Source of the DNA: Litorihabitans aurantiacus
Lineage (GTDB): Bacteria; Actinomycetota; Actinomycetes; Actinomycetales; Beutenbergiaceae
Direction: 5' to 3'
DNA: 64,000 nucleotides
NCBI RefSeq assembly: GCF_030161595.1
Contig: NZ_BSUM01000001.1
Location: 3,472,001 to 3,536,000, forward strand
Shown: positions 31,029 through 40,956 of the stretch, piece by piece
How positions within the stretch are numbered: position 1 is the first letter of the stretch
Layout: the number at the start of each line of letters is the position of its first letter
The notes under the pieces: model-generated
Database searches by the model: none
The model's input: only the letters and a program-made list of their open reading frames with translations
What the model was told of the DNA's origin: nothing
Translations under genes and position numbers: made by a program

Positions 31029-33717
31029 CTAGCGCGGCTCCGCCTCGGCCTCCGCCTCCGCCGGCCCCGACGCTTCCGCCCCGGCCGCCAACGGCTCCGG
31101 CTCCACCTCCGCGCTGCCCCCGGCGGCAGCGACAGCATCCAGCTCGCGCACGCCGCGAGCAGCAGCGGCACCGCCACCGCGACGCCGTAGGCCGGGATCG
31201 CGATGCCCGAGTCGTTCACCGCGAACCCGATGCCCAGCACCACCGCGAGCGCCACGAGGCCCGGCCGCAGCATCGGCGCCACGGTGCCCATCTGCGAGAT
31301 CGGCGCCCCCGAGCTGAGCCACGAGAACCGGCCGCCACCGGGCGAGGTGATCGCCGTCTTCAGGGGCCTGGCCAGCACGAACACCACGAGCGCCACCCCG
31401 GTGATCGCCAGGATCGTCAGCGGCCGGTTGTTCGCGAGGATCCGCAGGTTCGCCTCGAGCTTGCGCAGCACGACCTCCCAGGCGCCGCCGTCGAGCAGCG
31501 TCTCGATGAACCGGCCGAGGTGGGAGCGCTCGCTCGGCGGGCGCAGGTAGTCGATCGCGGCGAACGCGAGCGTCGCGACGACGGCTCCGCCCAGCACTCC
31601 CACCACGCGCAGCCACGTGATCCGGATGCCGGCCGCCATCAGCGCGAGCAGCGCGAACGCCGGAACGATCGCGGGCGGGCCGCCGAAGTCGGCGCCGATG
31701 GAGGGGGCGCCGTCGACGTACGCGGCCACGATGCCGATGACCGCGATGATCCCGGCCGACAGCCACCGCCTCCCGCGCTTGACCAGCGGGTTGGTGATGG
31801 CGACGGCGAGCAGCACGCACGCCGTCGCGAACAGTGCGAACGCGGTGTTGTTGAAGCCGTAGAACCGCCCGGCCACGAGGACGGGCACGCCCATCACGGC
31901 GGACAGCTGCAGCGTCGCACCGGTCGCGATGTCGCCGAGCAGGACGGCGGCGGTCAGCCCCGCCACGATGCCGAGCGGCGTGAGGATCTGGTGCCGCCAC
32001 GGCTTCGCCAGCGCGACCACGGTCACGAGCGCCACGATCGCGAGCGTCGCGCCCGCGAGCCCGAGCGACGGCGATCCCGCGCGCCACCACGGCACGAGGT
32101 TCGCGAGGTAGGTCGAGACGGGGATCGAGGCCATGGCGACGGCGACGACGCGCAGCGCCCGCAGCACGTGCGGCCGCACCTGCGACAGCGGCACCCCCTT
32201 GCCCTCGAGCTTGAGCCAGCGCGCGACGGCGGCGCCCGTCCGGGTCGCGGCGGGGCGCGTCAGGCCGAGGGCCACCCCGGCGTACAGCGCGACGTTGAGC
32301 ACTACCACGAGGAGGTAGAACGGCGCGACGATCGGGCGCATCGCCTGGGCGTGCCGCTCGTCGTCGACCAGGGACGCGATGCGCTCATCGGCGGCCTCGG
32401 CGCTCGCCGCACCCGGGACCGTGCGCGGCGGCGAGCCGACCAGCGCGGCCTGCGCGCCGGGGGAGGCGGGCGTCGTGATGCCGGAGCGGTCGAGGAACCC
32501 GGGCAGCAGGTCGGTGCTCTGCACGTAGCCGAGCTGGCGGGTCGACGACGTCGTCAGCGTGCCGGGCCCGAACGCCTCGCCCTGCGGCGTGAAGGCCGGG
32601 CCGGACGCGGCGAGCACCTGCATCGAGGGGGCGCGTCCGGCGTCGGCGATCGAGGCGATGACGACGGTCGGCTCACCCGAGGGGGTGGTGGCGGAGGCGA
32701 CGCCGTCGAGCACCGCGGCCACGTTGGCCTCGATCTGGGCGACCTGTTGCGCCCGGTACAGCGCGGGGTCCGGCGGCTCGACGGCGGCAGGCTCCTCCTG
32801 GGCCGCGGCCGCGGCAGCGGCGCCGTCCGCCTCGCCGGCCTCGGCCGCCTGCGTCTCGGCGGCCGCCTGCGCCGCCTCGGCGGCGGCCTCGGACTCGCTC
32901 GGATCGGGGACGCGCGTGTTCCAGTCGCGGATCTCGCCGGCGTCGACCACGACGACGTCCCGCGTGCCGACGGCGTCGCCCACCGCGGCGGCGAGGTCGG
33001 CCGGGTCCGCGGGCCGGGGGAGCACCGTCGTCGTGCCGGTGTCGAGCGAGCCGTCGGGGAGCGCGAGCGCGAGGGCGGCGCCCGGCCCGATCGCCGTCGC
33101 GCCGGCGCCCGCGAGCCGCAGCTCCTCGCCCCACAGGCCGAGCCTCGTCCCGAACGACGACGCCGACGCCGCCTCGACGTAGTCCGCCCAGCCGGGCACC
33201 TGCGCCGGTTCGGACGCCTCGAGCAGGGGCCGGCACAGCAGGCCGGAGGCGTCGGTCGTGCGGTCCTCGAGCACCTGGTCGGCGGCGCGCGCGCCGGAGC
33301 TGAGCGAGAGCCAGCCGTCGACCGGGCACGTGCTGGAGCGGACCGAGCGCACCACGAGGTTGCCGATGCTCGCGTCCTGCGCGAAGCCCCACAGGGCCGG
33401 GGTGGTGTCCGGCTCGACGTCGTTCCAGCGCAGGCCCGTCACGCCGACGACGACGAGAGGGCCGTCCGCGAGCGGCGCGGCGTCCTCCGGGGGCTGACGG
33501 GCGGAGCCGGGGTCGCCGTCGCACCGTCCGCCGTCGCCGGCGCGGCGAGCGCGGCGGCCGGCGCGAGCAGCGCGAACCCCGCTCCGAGGACCGTCGCGAG
33601 CATCAGGGCGACGGCGGAGCGCACCGCCGTCGTGCGCGCCTGCGGTCCGCGGAACGACGCGCGTCGCGGCGTCCGGGTGGGCGCGGGCACGGCTGTCTGG
33701 GGGCTGAGCAGGGGCAC
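31029..33717 (-). CDS. Large polytopic membrane protein with extracytoplasmic N-terminal domain; two frame breaks
   Basis: The reconstructed protein is about 896 residues. It has an N-terminal signal or anchor (VALMLATVLGAGFALLAPAAALA), then an extracellular domain (PLVVVGVTGLRWNDV, a single-domain sulfatase-like start, with NLVVRSVRSSTCPVDGWLSLSSG). About a dozen membrane helices follow, ending in FVLARPLKTAI and a C-terminal acidic tail. The frame breaks at G run 33489-33493 and C run 31117-31121. One extra base in each gives VSPPEDAAPLADGPLVVVGV and LPPGGSAEVEPEPLAA. I do not recognise a specific function. A role in envelope glycan or lipid modification is only suggested by the neighbouring glycosyltransferase. 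GTG 33717 is favoured by its promoter. Confidence 0.75.
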
Positions 33718-33723
33718 CGATCC

Positions 33724-33729
33724 AGCGTA
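33724..33729 (-). promoter_or_regulatory. -10 element of a leaderless promoter for the membrane protein
   Basis: TACGCT on the minus strand ends six bases before GTG 33717. Confidence 0.45.
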
Positions 33730-33794
33730 GGTGAGCGCTACTGTCGCAGGGCCCGGCATCCCGGGCCACCGTGTCACGAGGCCGAGGAGATGTC

Positions 33795-34766
33795 GTGGAG
33801 AACGCCGTGCAGCAGGAGTCGGGCACGCAGCGCTACGCGTTCCTCGGACCGGTCGGGACGTTCACCGAGGCCGCGCTGGTGCAGGTCGCGCCCGCGGCGC
33901 AGCACGTGCCGATGCCCGACGTCGTGACCGCGCTCGACGCCGTGCGCCGCGGGGACGCGGAGCGCGCCGTCGTGCCGATCGAGAACTCGGTCGAGGGCGG
34001 CGTCTCGGCGACGCTCGACGCGCTGACCTCCGGCGACCCGCTCGTGGTGGTCGGCGAGGCGCTCGTGGAGATCTCGTTCGCGCTCGTCGCGGCGCCGGGG
34101 ACGCGGCTGGAGGACGTGCGGCACGTCGCGACCCACCCGCACGCGTGGGCGCAGTGCCGCGGCACGCTCGCGCGGCTCGCGCCCGGCGTCGTCCACGTCC
34201 CGGCGACGTCGACGGCGGCCGGGGCCGCGCTCCTGGCCGAGCACGCCGCGTCCGGCGACGCCGACGAGCTCGGGTTCGAGGCCGCCCTCGTGGCAGCGCA
34301 CTCCGCCGCGGCGCACGGGCTCGACGTGCTCGCGCGCGGCGTGGAGGACAACGTCGGCGCGGTGACGCGGTTCGTCGTGGTCGCGCGGCCCGGCACCGTC
34401 CCGCCCCGCACAGGCGCCGACAAGACGACGCTCCTGGTCCACCTGCCGCACAACGACGCCGGGTCGCTGCTGACGATGCTCGAGCAGTTCGCGGCGCGCG
34501 GCGTCAACCTGTCGCGGATCGAGTCGCGCCCGATCGGTGACGCGCTCGGCCGGTACGCGTTCTCGATCGACGCCGAGGGGCACCTCGCGGACGAGCGCCT
34601 CGCCGCGGCGCTGACGGGGCTGCACCGCGTGTGCCCGTTCGTGCTGTTCCTCGGGTCCTACCCGCGGGCCGACGGCGTCGCGACGGCGGTCGCACCCGGC
34701 ACGTCGGACGACGCCTTCACGTCCGCGCAGGAGTGGGTGGCGGGGCTGCGGCGCGGGCTGACCTGA
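33795..34766 (+). CDS. pheA: Prephenate dehydratase
   Basis: This enzyme converts prephenate to phenylpyruvate in phenylalanine synthesis. The 323-residue, stand-alone actinobacterial form has the substrate-binding YAFLGPVGTFTEAAL, VVPIENSVEGGVSATLD, the catalytic Thr-Arg-Phe segment VGAVTRFVVVARPG, and a C-terminal ACT regulatory domain with the allosteric motif NLSRIESRPIG. GTG 33795 is chosen over the in-frame GTG 33771 because GAGGAG lies eight bases upstream. It is convergent with the lipid kinase gene, with only four bases between stops. Confidence 0.96.
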   Translation: MENAVQQESGTQRYAFLGPVGTFTEAALVQVAPAAQHVPMPDVVTALDAVRRGDAERAVVPIENSVEGGVSATLDALTSGDPLVVVGEALVEISFALVAAPGTRLEDVRHVATHPHAWAQCRGTLARLAPGVVHVPATSTAAGAALLAEHAASGDADELGFEAALVAAHSAAAHGLDVLARGVEDNVGAVTRFVVVARPGTVPPRTGADKTTLLVHLPHNDAGSLLTMLEQFAARGVNLSRIESRPIGDALGRYAFSIDAEGHLADERLAAALTGLHRVCPFVLFLGSYPRADGVATAVAPGTSDDAFTSAQEWVAGLRRGLT

Positions 34767-34770
34767 GCCG

Positions 34771-35992
34771 TCAGCGCCGGACGCGGACCCGCAGCCCGTC
34801 GGGCTGCACGCGCACCTTCAGCGCGACTGCGTCGCCCACGAGGTCGCCGTCGACCTGGACGGCGTGCGGCTCGTCGAGCTCGACGGCGATCTGCCGCGCG
34901 CGCCAGAACTCGATGCGGCTGGGGTTGTAGGCGTTGGCGGAGCGCCAGCCGAGGCCCTGCATCATCACGCGGCCGAGCAGCGAGGCCCAGCCGATGAGGC
35001 CGCCGCGGGTGTCGATGGCGGCGACGTCGAGGTAGCCGTCGTCGATCTCGGCGTCCGGGAGCAGGACGATCCCGGCGGGCAGGCGCCCGCAGTTGGCGAA
35101 CAGGAGTGTGCGCACGCGCTCGTGCTGCCAGCCGCCGGTGCCCAGGCGCAGGCGCAGGCGGGTGCGGCGCGCGTGCAGGTGGCGGACGCCGACCAGGAAG
35201 TAGGCGACCCAGCCGACGCGGCGCTTGAGCTGGTCGTCCGCGCCGGCGACCATCGCGGCGTCGAAGCCGAGGCCCGCCATCACGAGGAAGACGTGCTCGC
35301 GGTGCGGGGCGGGAGTGCCGGTGAGGTCGGTGGTGGGGAGGTCGTCGAGGTCGGTGGCCGCGCCGTCGGTGGTGGCGACGTCGGGATGCTCGGTCTGCTC
35401 GGCCGTCTCGGCCGACTCGGGCGCGGGCGGGACGGTGGTGAGCCATCCGAGGTCCATCGCCATGTCGCGCCCCGAGAGGGCGGTGCGCACCTGCTGCTGC
35501 AGGTTGTCGACCGGGATGTCGAGGTTGCGCGCGAGGAGGTTGCCCGTGCCGGCCGGGACGAGCGCCATCGGCACGTGGGTGCCGGCGAGGGCCTCGGCGA
35601 CGGCGCGGACCGTTCCGTCACCTCCTGCGACGACGACGACGCTCGCGCCCGCCTCGACGGCCGAGCGCGCCTGGCCGAGACCGGTGTCCTCGACGGTGGT
35701 GCGGTAGATCATCGGCTCCGGCAGCCCGAGCTCCTGGGCGGTGAGGCGTGCGTAGCGCTCGAGGGCGTCGACGTCGGCGACCTTTACGGGATTGATGACG
35801 AACGCGGGGGGCCCTCCGGCGGGGCCGGGGCGTCGTCGGCCGAGGGGATCGGCGCGATCGAACGGGGGCGCGCAGCGCCGGGGTGGTGCGGGACGCGCGC
35901 AGCTCGCGGTAGCCCAGGACGGCGATGATCAGCGCGACGCCCGCGATCGAGAGCGCGATGATCGCGATCACGAGCGCGGTGGTGGCTGTCAC
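34771..35992 (-). CDS. Diacylglycerol kinase-family lipid kinase; two frame breaks
   Basis: This is an ATP-dependent lipid kinase of the DagK/YegS type with an added N-terminal membrane anchor (LVIAIIALSIAGVALIIAVLGY). The catalytic region has VINPVKVAD, VVVVAGGDGTVRAVAEAL, LVPAGTGNLLARNLDIP and the C-terminal VQVDGDLVG. The frame breaks twice, at G run 35864-35868 and at G run 35806-35811. One extra base in each gives a clean linker, APRSIAPIPSADDAPAPPEG, leading into PPAFVINPVKV. A single deletion could also restore the frame but gives an arginine-rich linker. About 408 residues after repair. Start GTG 35992 precedes the membrane segment. Confidence 0.83.
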
Positions 35993-36219
35993 CCGCCTCA
36001 CGTTAGTCGCGCACCCTGCGCAGCGGCCGTGTCGCGGATGTGTCGTGCGCGACGGCGCCCGGCCTGGCCGGCGCCGTCGCGAGGTCCCGCCGGTGTCTGC
36101 CGCGGACGCGGGCGCCGCCCACCGTCGACCGGACCCACAACTTTCTGAACTAGTTCGTGCCCGTCGTTCGTGTCCTTCTGATCCGTGGCGGATGTGGCGG
36201 CCCGCCCATCGGAACGGCA

Positions 36220-36310
36220 CGAACGAAGGGGCCGAACGAAGGGCACGAACGACGGGCACGAACGAAGGGGCCGAGCGAAGGGCACGAACGAAGGGCACGA
36301 ACGAAGGGCC
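36220..36310. repeat. 13-base tandem repeat array
   Basis: Seven head-to-tail copies of CGAACGAAGGGCA, with single-base variants, start at 36220, 36233, 36246, 36259, 36272, 36285 and 36298. There are no spacers. The period is not a multiple of three. Confidence 0.85.
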
Positions 36311-36559
36311 CGAACTATCGCGAATGTACGACCGGTCCTCGGTCGGATGTGCCGGGACGACCGGGCTAATCGGGCTGACCGGCTGATCCGGCCGACCGGC
36401 TGATCGGGGTGATCGGGCGGACCCGGCTGATTGGGCCGAGCGCTGAGCCCGCTGGTCAGGCTGGTCAGATTCGTCGCACTCGTCAGCCGTGCCGAGGGTG
36501 CGGTGAGGGGGCGAGCGGGCCGACCTGCGCCGTCGCCCTGCCCGTGACCTGCCTGCCCG

Positions 36560-36565
36560 TAACCT
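36560..36565 (+). promoter_or_regulatory. -10 element of the serS promoter
   Basis: TAACCT ends six bases before GTG 36572. A GGAGGG also lies there, so both leaderless and Shine-Dalgarno initiation are possible. Confidence 0.4.
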
Positions 36566-36571
36566 GGAGGG

Positions 36572-37840
36572 GTGATCGACATCAAGGCTCTGCGCGACAA
36601 CCCCGACGTCGGACGCCGCAGCCAGCGCGCCCGCGGCGCCGACGAGACGCTCGTCGACCGCATCCTCGCCGCGGACGAGCAGCAGCGCTCCCTGCTCACC
36701 GAGTTCGAGACGAGGCGGGCCGAGCAGAAGGCGATCTCCAAGTCGGTCGGGAAGGCGTCGCCGGAGGAGCGACCCGCCGTCCTGGCGCAGGCGAAGGCGC
36801 TCGCGGACGGCGTGAAGCAGGCGGAGGCCGCGGCCGACACCGCGCGCGCCGACCTGGACGCGCTCGTCTGGCAGATGCCGAACATCGTGGTCGACGGCGT
36901 CCCCGAGGGCGGCGAGGACGACTATGTCGTGCTGCGGCACGAGGGCGAGATCCGCGACTTCGACGCCGAGGGCTTCGCACCCCGCGACCACCTCGAGATC
37001 GGCGAGCTCCTCGGCGGGATCGACATGGCGCGAGGCTCGAAGGTGTCGGGTTCGCGCTTCCACTACCTCGTCGGGCTCGGTGCGCGCCTCCAGCTGGCCC
37101 TCCTCAACGCCGCGATGGACCGCGCGATCGCGCACGGCTTCCTGCCCGTGATCACGCCGACGCTGGTCAAGCCCGAGATCATGGCCGGCACCGGCTTCCT
37201 CGGCGCGCACGCCGACGAGATCTACCACCTGCCCACCGACGACCTCTACCTCGTCGGCACCTCCGAGGTCGCGCTCGCGGGCTACCACTCGGGCGAGATC
37301 GTCGACCTCGAGGCGGGGCCGCTGCGCTACGCCGGCTGGTCCTCGTGCTTCCGCCGCGAGGCGGGCGCCGGCGGCAAGGACAACCGCGGCATCGTGCGCG
37401 TGCACCAGTTCGACAAGATCGAGATGTTCGTCTACACCACGCAGGAGGAGGCCGCGGCCGAGCACGAGCGGCTCCTGGCGTGGGAGGAGGAGATGCTCCA
37501 GATCGCCGGGCTGCCCTACCGCGTCATCGACACCGCCGCCGGCGACCTCGGCTCGTCCGCCGCGCGCAAGTTCGACTGCGAGGCGTGGGTCCCGAGCCAG
37601 GGCACCTACCGCGAGATGACGTCGACCTCGAACTGCACCACGTTCCAGGCCCGTCGCCTCGGCGTGCGGGAGCGGACCGAGGACGGTTCGACCCGCCCCG
37701 TCGCCACCCTCAACGGCACGCTCGCGACCACGCGCTGGATCGTGGCGATCCTCGAGAACCACCAGCGCGAGGACGGCTCGGTCGAGGTGCCCGAGGGACT
37801 GCGGGGCTATCTGGGCGGCCTCGCGGAGCTGCGCGCGTGA
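36572..37840 (+). CDS. serS: Serine--tRNA ligase
   Basis: This enzyme charges tRNA-Ser. The 422-residue protein starts with the typical [22 protein letters not shown] and the N-terminal coiled-coil arm (about 25-105). The class II core has motif 2 [24 protein letters not shown] and motif 3 [19 protein letters not shown], plus [11 protein letters not shown]. Two tRNA-Ser genes lie downstream at 44148 and 51224. The gene overlaps the HAD gene by four bases. Confidence 0.98.
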   Translation: MIDIKALRDNPDVGRRSQRARGADETLVDRILAADEQQRSLLTEFETRRAEQKAISKSVGKASPEERPAVLAQAKALADGVKQAEAAADTARADLDALVWQMPNIVVDGVPEGGEDDYVVLRHEGEIRDFDAEGFAPRDHLEIGELLGGIDMARGSKVSGSRFHYLVGLGARLQLALLNAAMDRAIAHGFLPVITPTLVKPEIMAGTGFLGAHADEIYHLPTDDLYLVGTSEVALAGYHSGEIVDLEAGPLRYAGWSSCFRREAGAGGKDNRGIVRVHQFDKIEMFVYTTQEEAAAEHERLLAWEEEMLQIAGLPYRVIDTAAGDLGSSAARKFDCEAWVPSQGTYREMTSTSNCTTFQARRLGVRERTEDGSTRPVATLNGTLATTRWIVAILENHQREDGSVEVPEGLRGYLGGLAELRA

Positions 37841-38766
37841 GCGCTGCCGAGTACGAGGCTCCGCAGGAGATCGACCCGACCGAGCACCTCGGGCTGGACG
37901 CGCCCGAGGGGAGCGAGCCTCCGCCGTCGTTCGCCCCCGCCCTCACGGCGCGAGCCGGGATCACCGCCGGCGGTGACGCGATGGTCTGCCTCGACATCGA
38001 CGGCACCCTCCTCGGCCACGACGGCTCGCTCAGCACCGAGGTGCGCGACGCCGTCGCCGCCCTGCGCGCGAGCGGCACGCACGTCGTGCTCGCCACCGGC
38101 CGCGGCACCCCCGGCCTGCTGCCGGTCGCGCGCGAGCTCGGGATCACCTCCGGCTGGGCGGTCGGCTCCAACGGGGCCGTCACGCTGCGGCTCGACCCGG
38201 ACCTGCCCGACGGGTTCGAGGTGCACGACGTCGTCACGTTCGACCCCGCCCCGGCCGTCCGCATGCTGCTGGCCGAGGCGCCGGACGTGCTGGTCGCCGT
38301 CGAGCACCTGGGGCGCGGCTTCCGCGTGACGGGCCGCTTCCCCGACGGCGAGCTCACCGGTCCCCTCGAGGTCGTCGGCATCGACGAGCTGCTCGCCGAG
38401 CCCGTCGCGCGCGTGACGCTGCGCGCGCCGGGCCGCTCCACGCAGGACTTCGTCGACCTCGTCCAACGCGCGGGCATGCACGGCGTGACGTACGCGATCG
38501 GGTGGACCGCGTGGCTCGACATCACGCCCGACGGCGTCTCCAAGGCCTCCGCGCTCGAGCGGATCCGGGAGCGGCTCGGGGTCGCGACGTCACGGACCCT
38601 CGCCGCGGGCGACGGCCAGAACGACCGCGAGATGCTGCGCTGGGCGGCGCTCGGCGTCGCGATGGGCAACGCCGACGACGGCACCGCGGCCTGCGCCGAC
38701 GCCGTCACGGCACGCGTGGAGCACGACGGCGTGGTCCCCGTGCTGCGCTCGCTCCTGCGCGGCTGA
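37837..38766 (+). CDS. HAD-superfamily (Cof-type) phosphatase
   Basis: This cytoplasmic phosphatase of 309 residues has motif [14 protein letters not shown] (nucleophile Asp about residue 51), motif [13 protein letters not shown], the cap domain with a C2B layout, and motif [18 protein letters not shown] hydrophilic N-terminal extension of about 45 residues precedes the domain. The start GTG 37837 overlaps the serS stop (GTGA), so the pair is co-translated as in many actinobacteria. The substrate is unknown; sugar phosphates are typical. Confidence 0.92.
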   Translation: MSAAEYEAPQEIDPTEHLGLDAPEGSEPPPSFAPALTARAGITAGGDAMVCLDIDGTLLGHDGSLSTEVRDAVAALRASGTHVVLATGRGTPGLLPVARELGITSGWAVGSNGAVTLRLDPDLPDGFEVHDVVTFDPAPAVRMLLAEAPDVLVAVEHLGRGFRVTGRFPDGELTGPLEVVGIDELLAEPVARVTLRAPGRSTQDFVDLVQRAGMHGVTYAIGWTAWLDITPDGVSKASALERIRERLGVATSRTLAAGDGQNDREMLRWAALGVAMGNADDGTAACADAVTARVEHDGVVPVLRSLLRG

Positions 38767-38836
38767 CGCGCCGTCGCGGGTCGCTGCTCGGTGGACGGCG
38801 GTGCGCCGCGGCGGTCGTGGTGGGAGAGTGGTCCCC

Positions 38837-40123
38837 GTGACTGCTGACAACGCTGCCATCACCGCCGCCATCGCCGCCCCGCTGACCTGGCTCGGCACGC
38901 CCGCGCACGCGCGCTGGCTCGAGCAGCACACGGACGACCTCATCGCGTTCGCGTCCGGGAGCGCCGTGGAGGCCGGCTTCGGCTACCTCGACGGCGACGG
39001 CGAGGTCGGCGGCTCGGGTGAGGCCGAGGAGGCGCAGCTGTGGATCACCTGCCGGATGATCCACTCCTACAGCCTCGGCGTGCTGCTGGGCCGCCCGGGC
39101 TGCGCCGTCCTGGTCGACCACGGGCTCGAGGCGCTGCGCGAGACCTTCGCCGACACCGCGAACGGCGGCTGGTTCGCGAAGGTCACCCCGCAGGGCCCGA
39201 CGGCGGACGTCAAGGAGGCCTACGCGCACGCGTTCGTGCTGCTCGCGACCTCCTCGGCGACGCTCGCCGGTCGCCCCGGCGCGGCCGAGCTGCTCGCGCA
39301 GGCGCAGGAGGTCCACCTCACGCGGTTCTGGAACGAGGCCGAGGGCATGGCCGTGGAGTCCTGGGACGCCGCGTTCACCACGTGCGAGGACTATCGCGGC
39401 GTCAACGCCAACATGCACACGGTCGAGGCCTACCTCGCGGTGGCCGACGCGACCGGCGAGGGCGCCTGGCGCGAGCGCGCGCTGCGCATCCTCGAGCGCG
39501 TCATGGGCTACGCCGAGGAGTACTCGTGGCGCATCCCCGAGCACTTCAGCACCGCGTGGGAGCCGCTGCTCGACTACAACACCGACGAGCGCGCGCACCC
39601 GTTCCGGCCGTTCGGCGCGACCGTTGGGCACTGGTTCGAGTGGGCGCGCCTCGCGCTGCACGCGCGCGCCGCGGTGCTCGCGCACGGCGGCGCCGAGGGT
39701 GAGGTCGCGTACCTGCTGGACTCCGCCGTCGCCCTGTTCGAGGCGGGCGTGCGGGAGGGCTGGGCGGTCGACGGCGCGGACGGCTTCGTCTACACCGTGG
39801 ACTTCTCCGGCGAGCCGGTCGTGCGCGACCGGATGCACTGGGTGGTCACGGAGGCGCTCGCGGCGGCGGCCGCGCTGTGGCGCGCGACGGGTGAGGCCTC
39901 CTACTCCACCTGGTACGAGACGTGGTGGGACTACGCGCAGCTGACGATGCTCGACGGGTCCGGCTCGTGGGTGCACCAGCTCGACGCCGACAACGAGCCC
40001 GCCGACTCCGTGTGGCCCGGCAAGCCGGACATCTACCACTCGATCCAGGCGAGCCTCATCCCGCGTCTGCCCCTGTACCCGGCGCTGGCGAGCGCGCTGA
40101 AGGCGGGCCTGCTCGATCGCTGA
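38837..40123 (+). CDS. AGE-family isomerase, YihS/mannose isomerase type
   Basis: This 428-residue alpha6/alpha6-barrel sugar isomerase probably acts on free mannose/fructose or sulfoquinovose. YihS-type signatures are CEDYRGVNANMHTVEAYLAV, EHFSTAWEPLLDYN, VGHWFEWARLALH, RMHWVVTEAL (catalytic His) and GKPDIYHSIQASLIPRLPLYP. GTG 38837 is preferred to in-frame GTGs at 38801 and 38828 because GGGAG lies about 10 bases upstream and the N-terminus then matches relatives. It could complement the mannan-active GH92 protein by using released mannose, but they are 20 kb apart. Confidence 0.88.
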   Translation: MTADNAAITAAIAAPLTWLGTPAHARWLEQHTDDLIAFASGSAVEAGFGYLDGDGEVGGSGEAEEAQLWITCRMIHSYSLGVLLGRPGCAVLVDHGLEALRETFADTANGGWFAKVTPQGPTADVKEAYAHAFVLLATSSATLAGRPGAAELLAQAQEVHLTRFWNEAEGMAVESWDAAFTTCEDYRGVNANMHTVEAYLAVADATGEGAWRERALRILERVMGYAEEYSWRIPEHFSTAWEPLLDYNTDERAHPFRPFGATVGHWFEWARLALHARAAVLAHGGAEGEVAYLLDSAVALFEAGVREGWAVDGADGFVYTVDFSGEPVVRDRMHWVVTEALAAAAALWRATGEASYSTWYETWWDYAQLTMLDGSGSWVHQLDADNEPADSVWPGKPDIYHSIQASLIPRLPLYPALASALKAGLLDR

Positions 40124-40150
40124 CCCGGCGGTCGGCGGCGCTTTCCCGCT

Positions 40151-40256
40151 ACGCCGATCGGCCGTCGGCGACGCTGTCCGGCCACCTCGGTCGGCCGGCG
40201 GCGACGTCCGGCCACGCCGATCGGCGGCCGGCGACGTCCGGCTACCTCGATTGACG
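40151..40256. repeat. 30-base tandem repeat after the isomerase gene
   Basis: Three units and one partial, of the form ACGCCGATCGGCGGCCGGCG then ACGTCCGGCC, start at 40151 (33 bases, with a three-base insertion), 40184, 40214 and 40244. The array follows the stop codon by 27 bases. Confidence 0.75.
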
Positions 40257-40285
40257 GCCGATAGCTCGCCGCCGCGCCCCGCGCC

Positions 40286-40431
40286 CTCGCTGTGAGCGGC
40301 TGGGTCTCGCTCACAGCGGCTGAGTGCGGTGGCGCAAAAGACCTACCCCTTCTGACCTGCGGCGATGCGCTGGCCTGATTGAGCCGGTCGCCTCCAGCCG
40401 CTCACAGCGAGACGCAGCCGCTGTGAGCGAG
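40286..40431. repeat. MITE/REP-like element, copy 1 (146 bases)
   Basis: The element is bounded by 37-base imperfect inverted arms (40286-40322 and 40395-40431) built from CTCGCTGTGAGCGGCTG. An internal core TCTGACCTGCGGCGATGCGC occurs at about 40366. It has no coding capacity and matches copy 2 over its full length. Confidence 0.75.
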
Positions 40432-40520
40432 GCTCGGCCACGGCGCAGCCCCGCCGCCCGATCGGCCGGGCCGAGGCGCCCGGGCGCTCGTTGCGCTTCT
40501 GTTCCGTCAGTGGGGGTGTC

Positions 40521-40625
40521 CGCTGGGAGCGGCTGAGCACGGGGCCACCCGTCCGCCGGGCTCCCGACCTGCAGCGATGTCGGTGCTGGGACGGTGGGAG
40601 CACGCTCAGCCGCTCACAGCGGACG
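40521..40625. repeat. Degenerate third copy of the 146-base element
   Basis: GGGAGCGGCTGAGCAC near 40525, the core variant CGACCTGCAGCGATG near 40566, and GCTCAGCCGCTCACAGCGGA near 40604 keep the order of the intact copies in a shorter, diverged form. Confidence 0.5.
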
Positions 40626-40743
40626 GGTTCGCGCCAGGGTTGGGCCATGACCCCGCTCGGGGTTCGGCCACGACCGAGTTAGACGTGTCGACCGGTCCGC
40701 CGCCGCCGCCGGATCGGGGCGGGCGAGCGGGGCTAGCGATTCC

Positions 40744-40889
40744 TTCGCTGTAAGCGGCTGGGTCTCGCTCACAGCGGCTGAGTGCGGTGGCCTCTGACGC
40801 CCACCCCCTCTGACCTGCGGCGACGTTCTGGCCCGATCGAGCCGGCCACCGCCAGCCGCTCCCGGCGAGACGCAGCCGCTGTGGGCGAG
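40744..40889. repeat. MITE/REP-like element, copy 2 (146 bases)
   Basis: Same length and orientation as copy 1, with arms at 40744-40780 and 40853-40889 and the core TCTGACCTGCGGCGACG at about 40810. Similarity to copy 1 continues past the right arm (GGCGCAGCCCCGCCGCCCGA). Confidence 0.75.
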
Positions 40890-40956
40890 GGTCGACGACG
40901 GCGCAGCCCCGCCGCCCGAGGTGGGCGGTGGGGCTGCGAGGCGGGCGGGCCGGGGC

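Larger units (their letters stand above)
35993..36571. other. Gene-free region between lipid kinase and serS
   Basis: This 579-base region holds a 13-base tandem array (36220-36310), a looser set of about 9-base CGGGCTGAC/CGGCTGATC-like repeats at about 36365-36470, and the serS promoter. Frames through the arrays give repetitive peptides and are not credible genes. Confidence 0.55.

Noticed and set aside
36220-36310. Possible CRISPR array
   Set aside because: The 13-base units are contiguous with no spacers, and no cas genes are present. The 21-base and 30-base arrays also lack spacers.
35925-36386. Plus-strand frame giving NEGAERRARTKG-type repeats
   Set aside because: It is a translation of the 13-base array and of sequence antisense to the lipid kinase N-terminus.
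36357-36571. T-box or other riboswitch before serS
   Set aside because: No T-box consensus or stem arrangement is visible, and the -10 element adjacent to the start leaves no leader.
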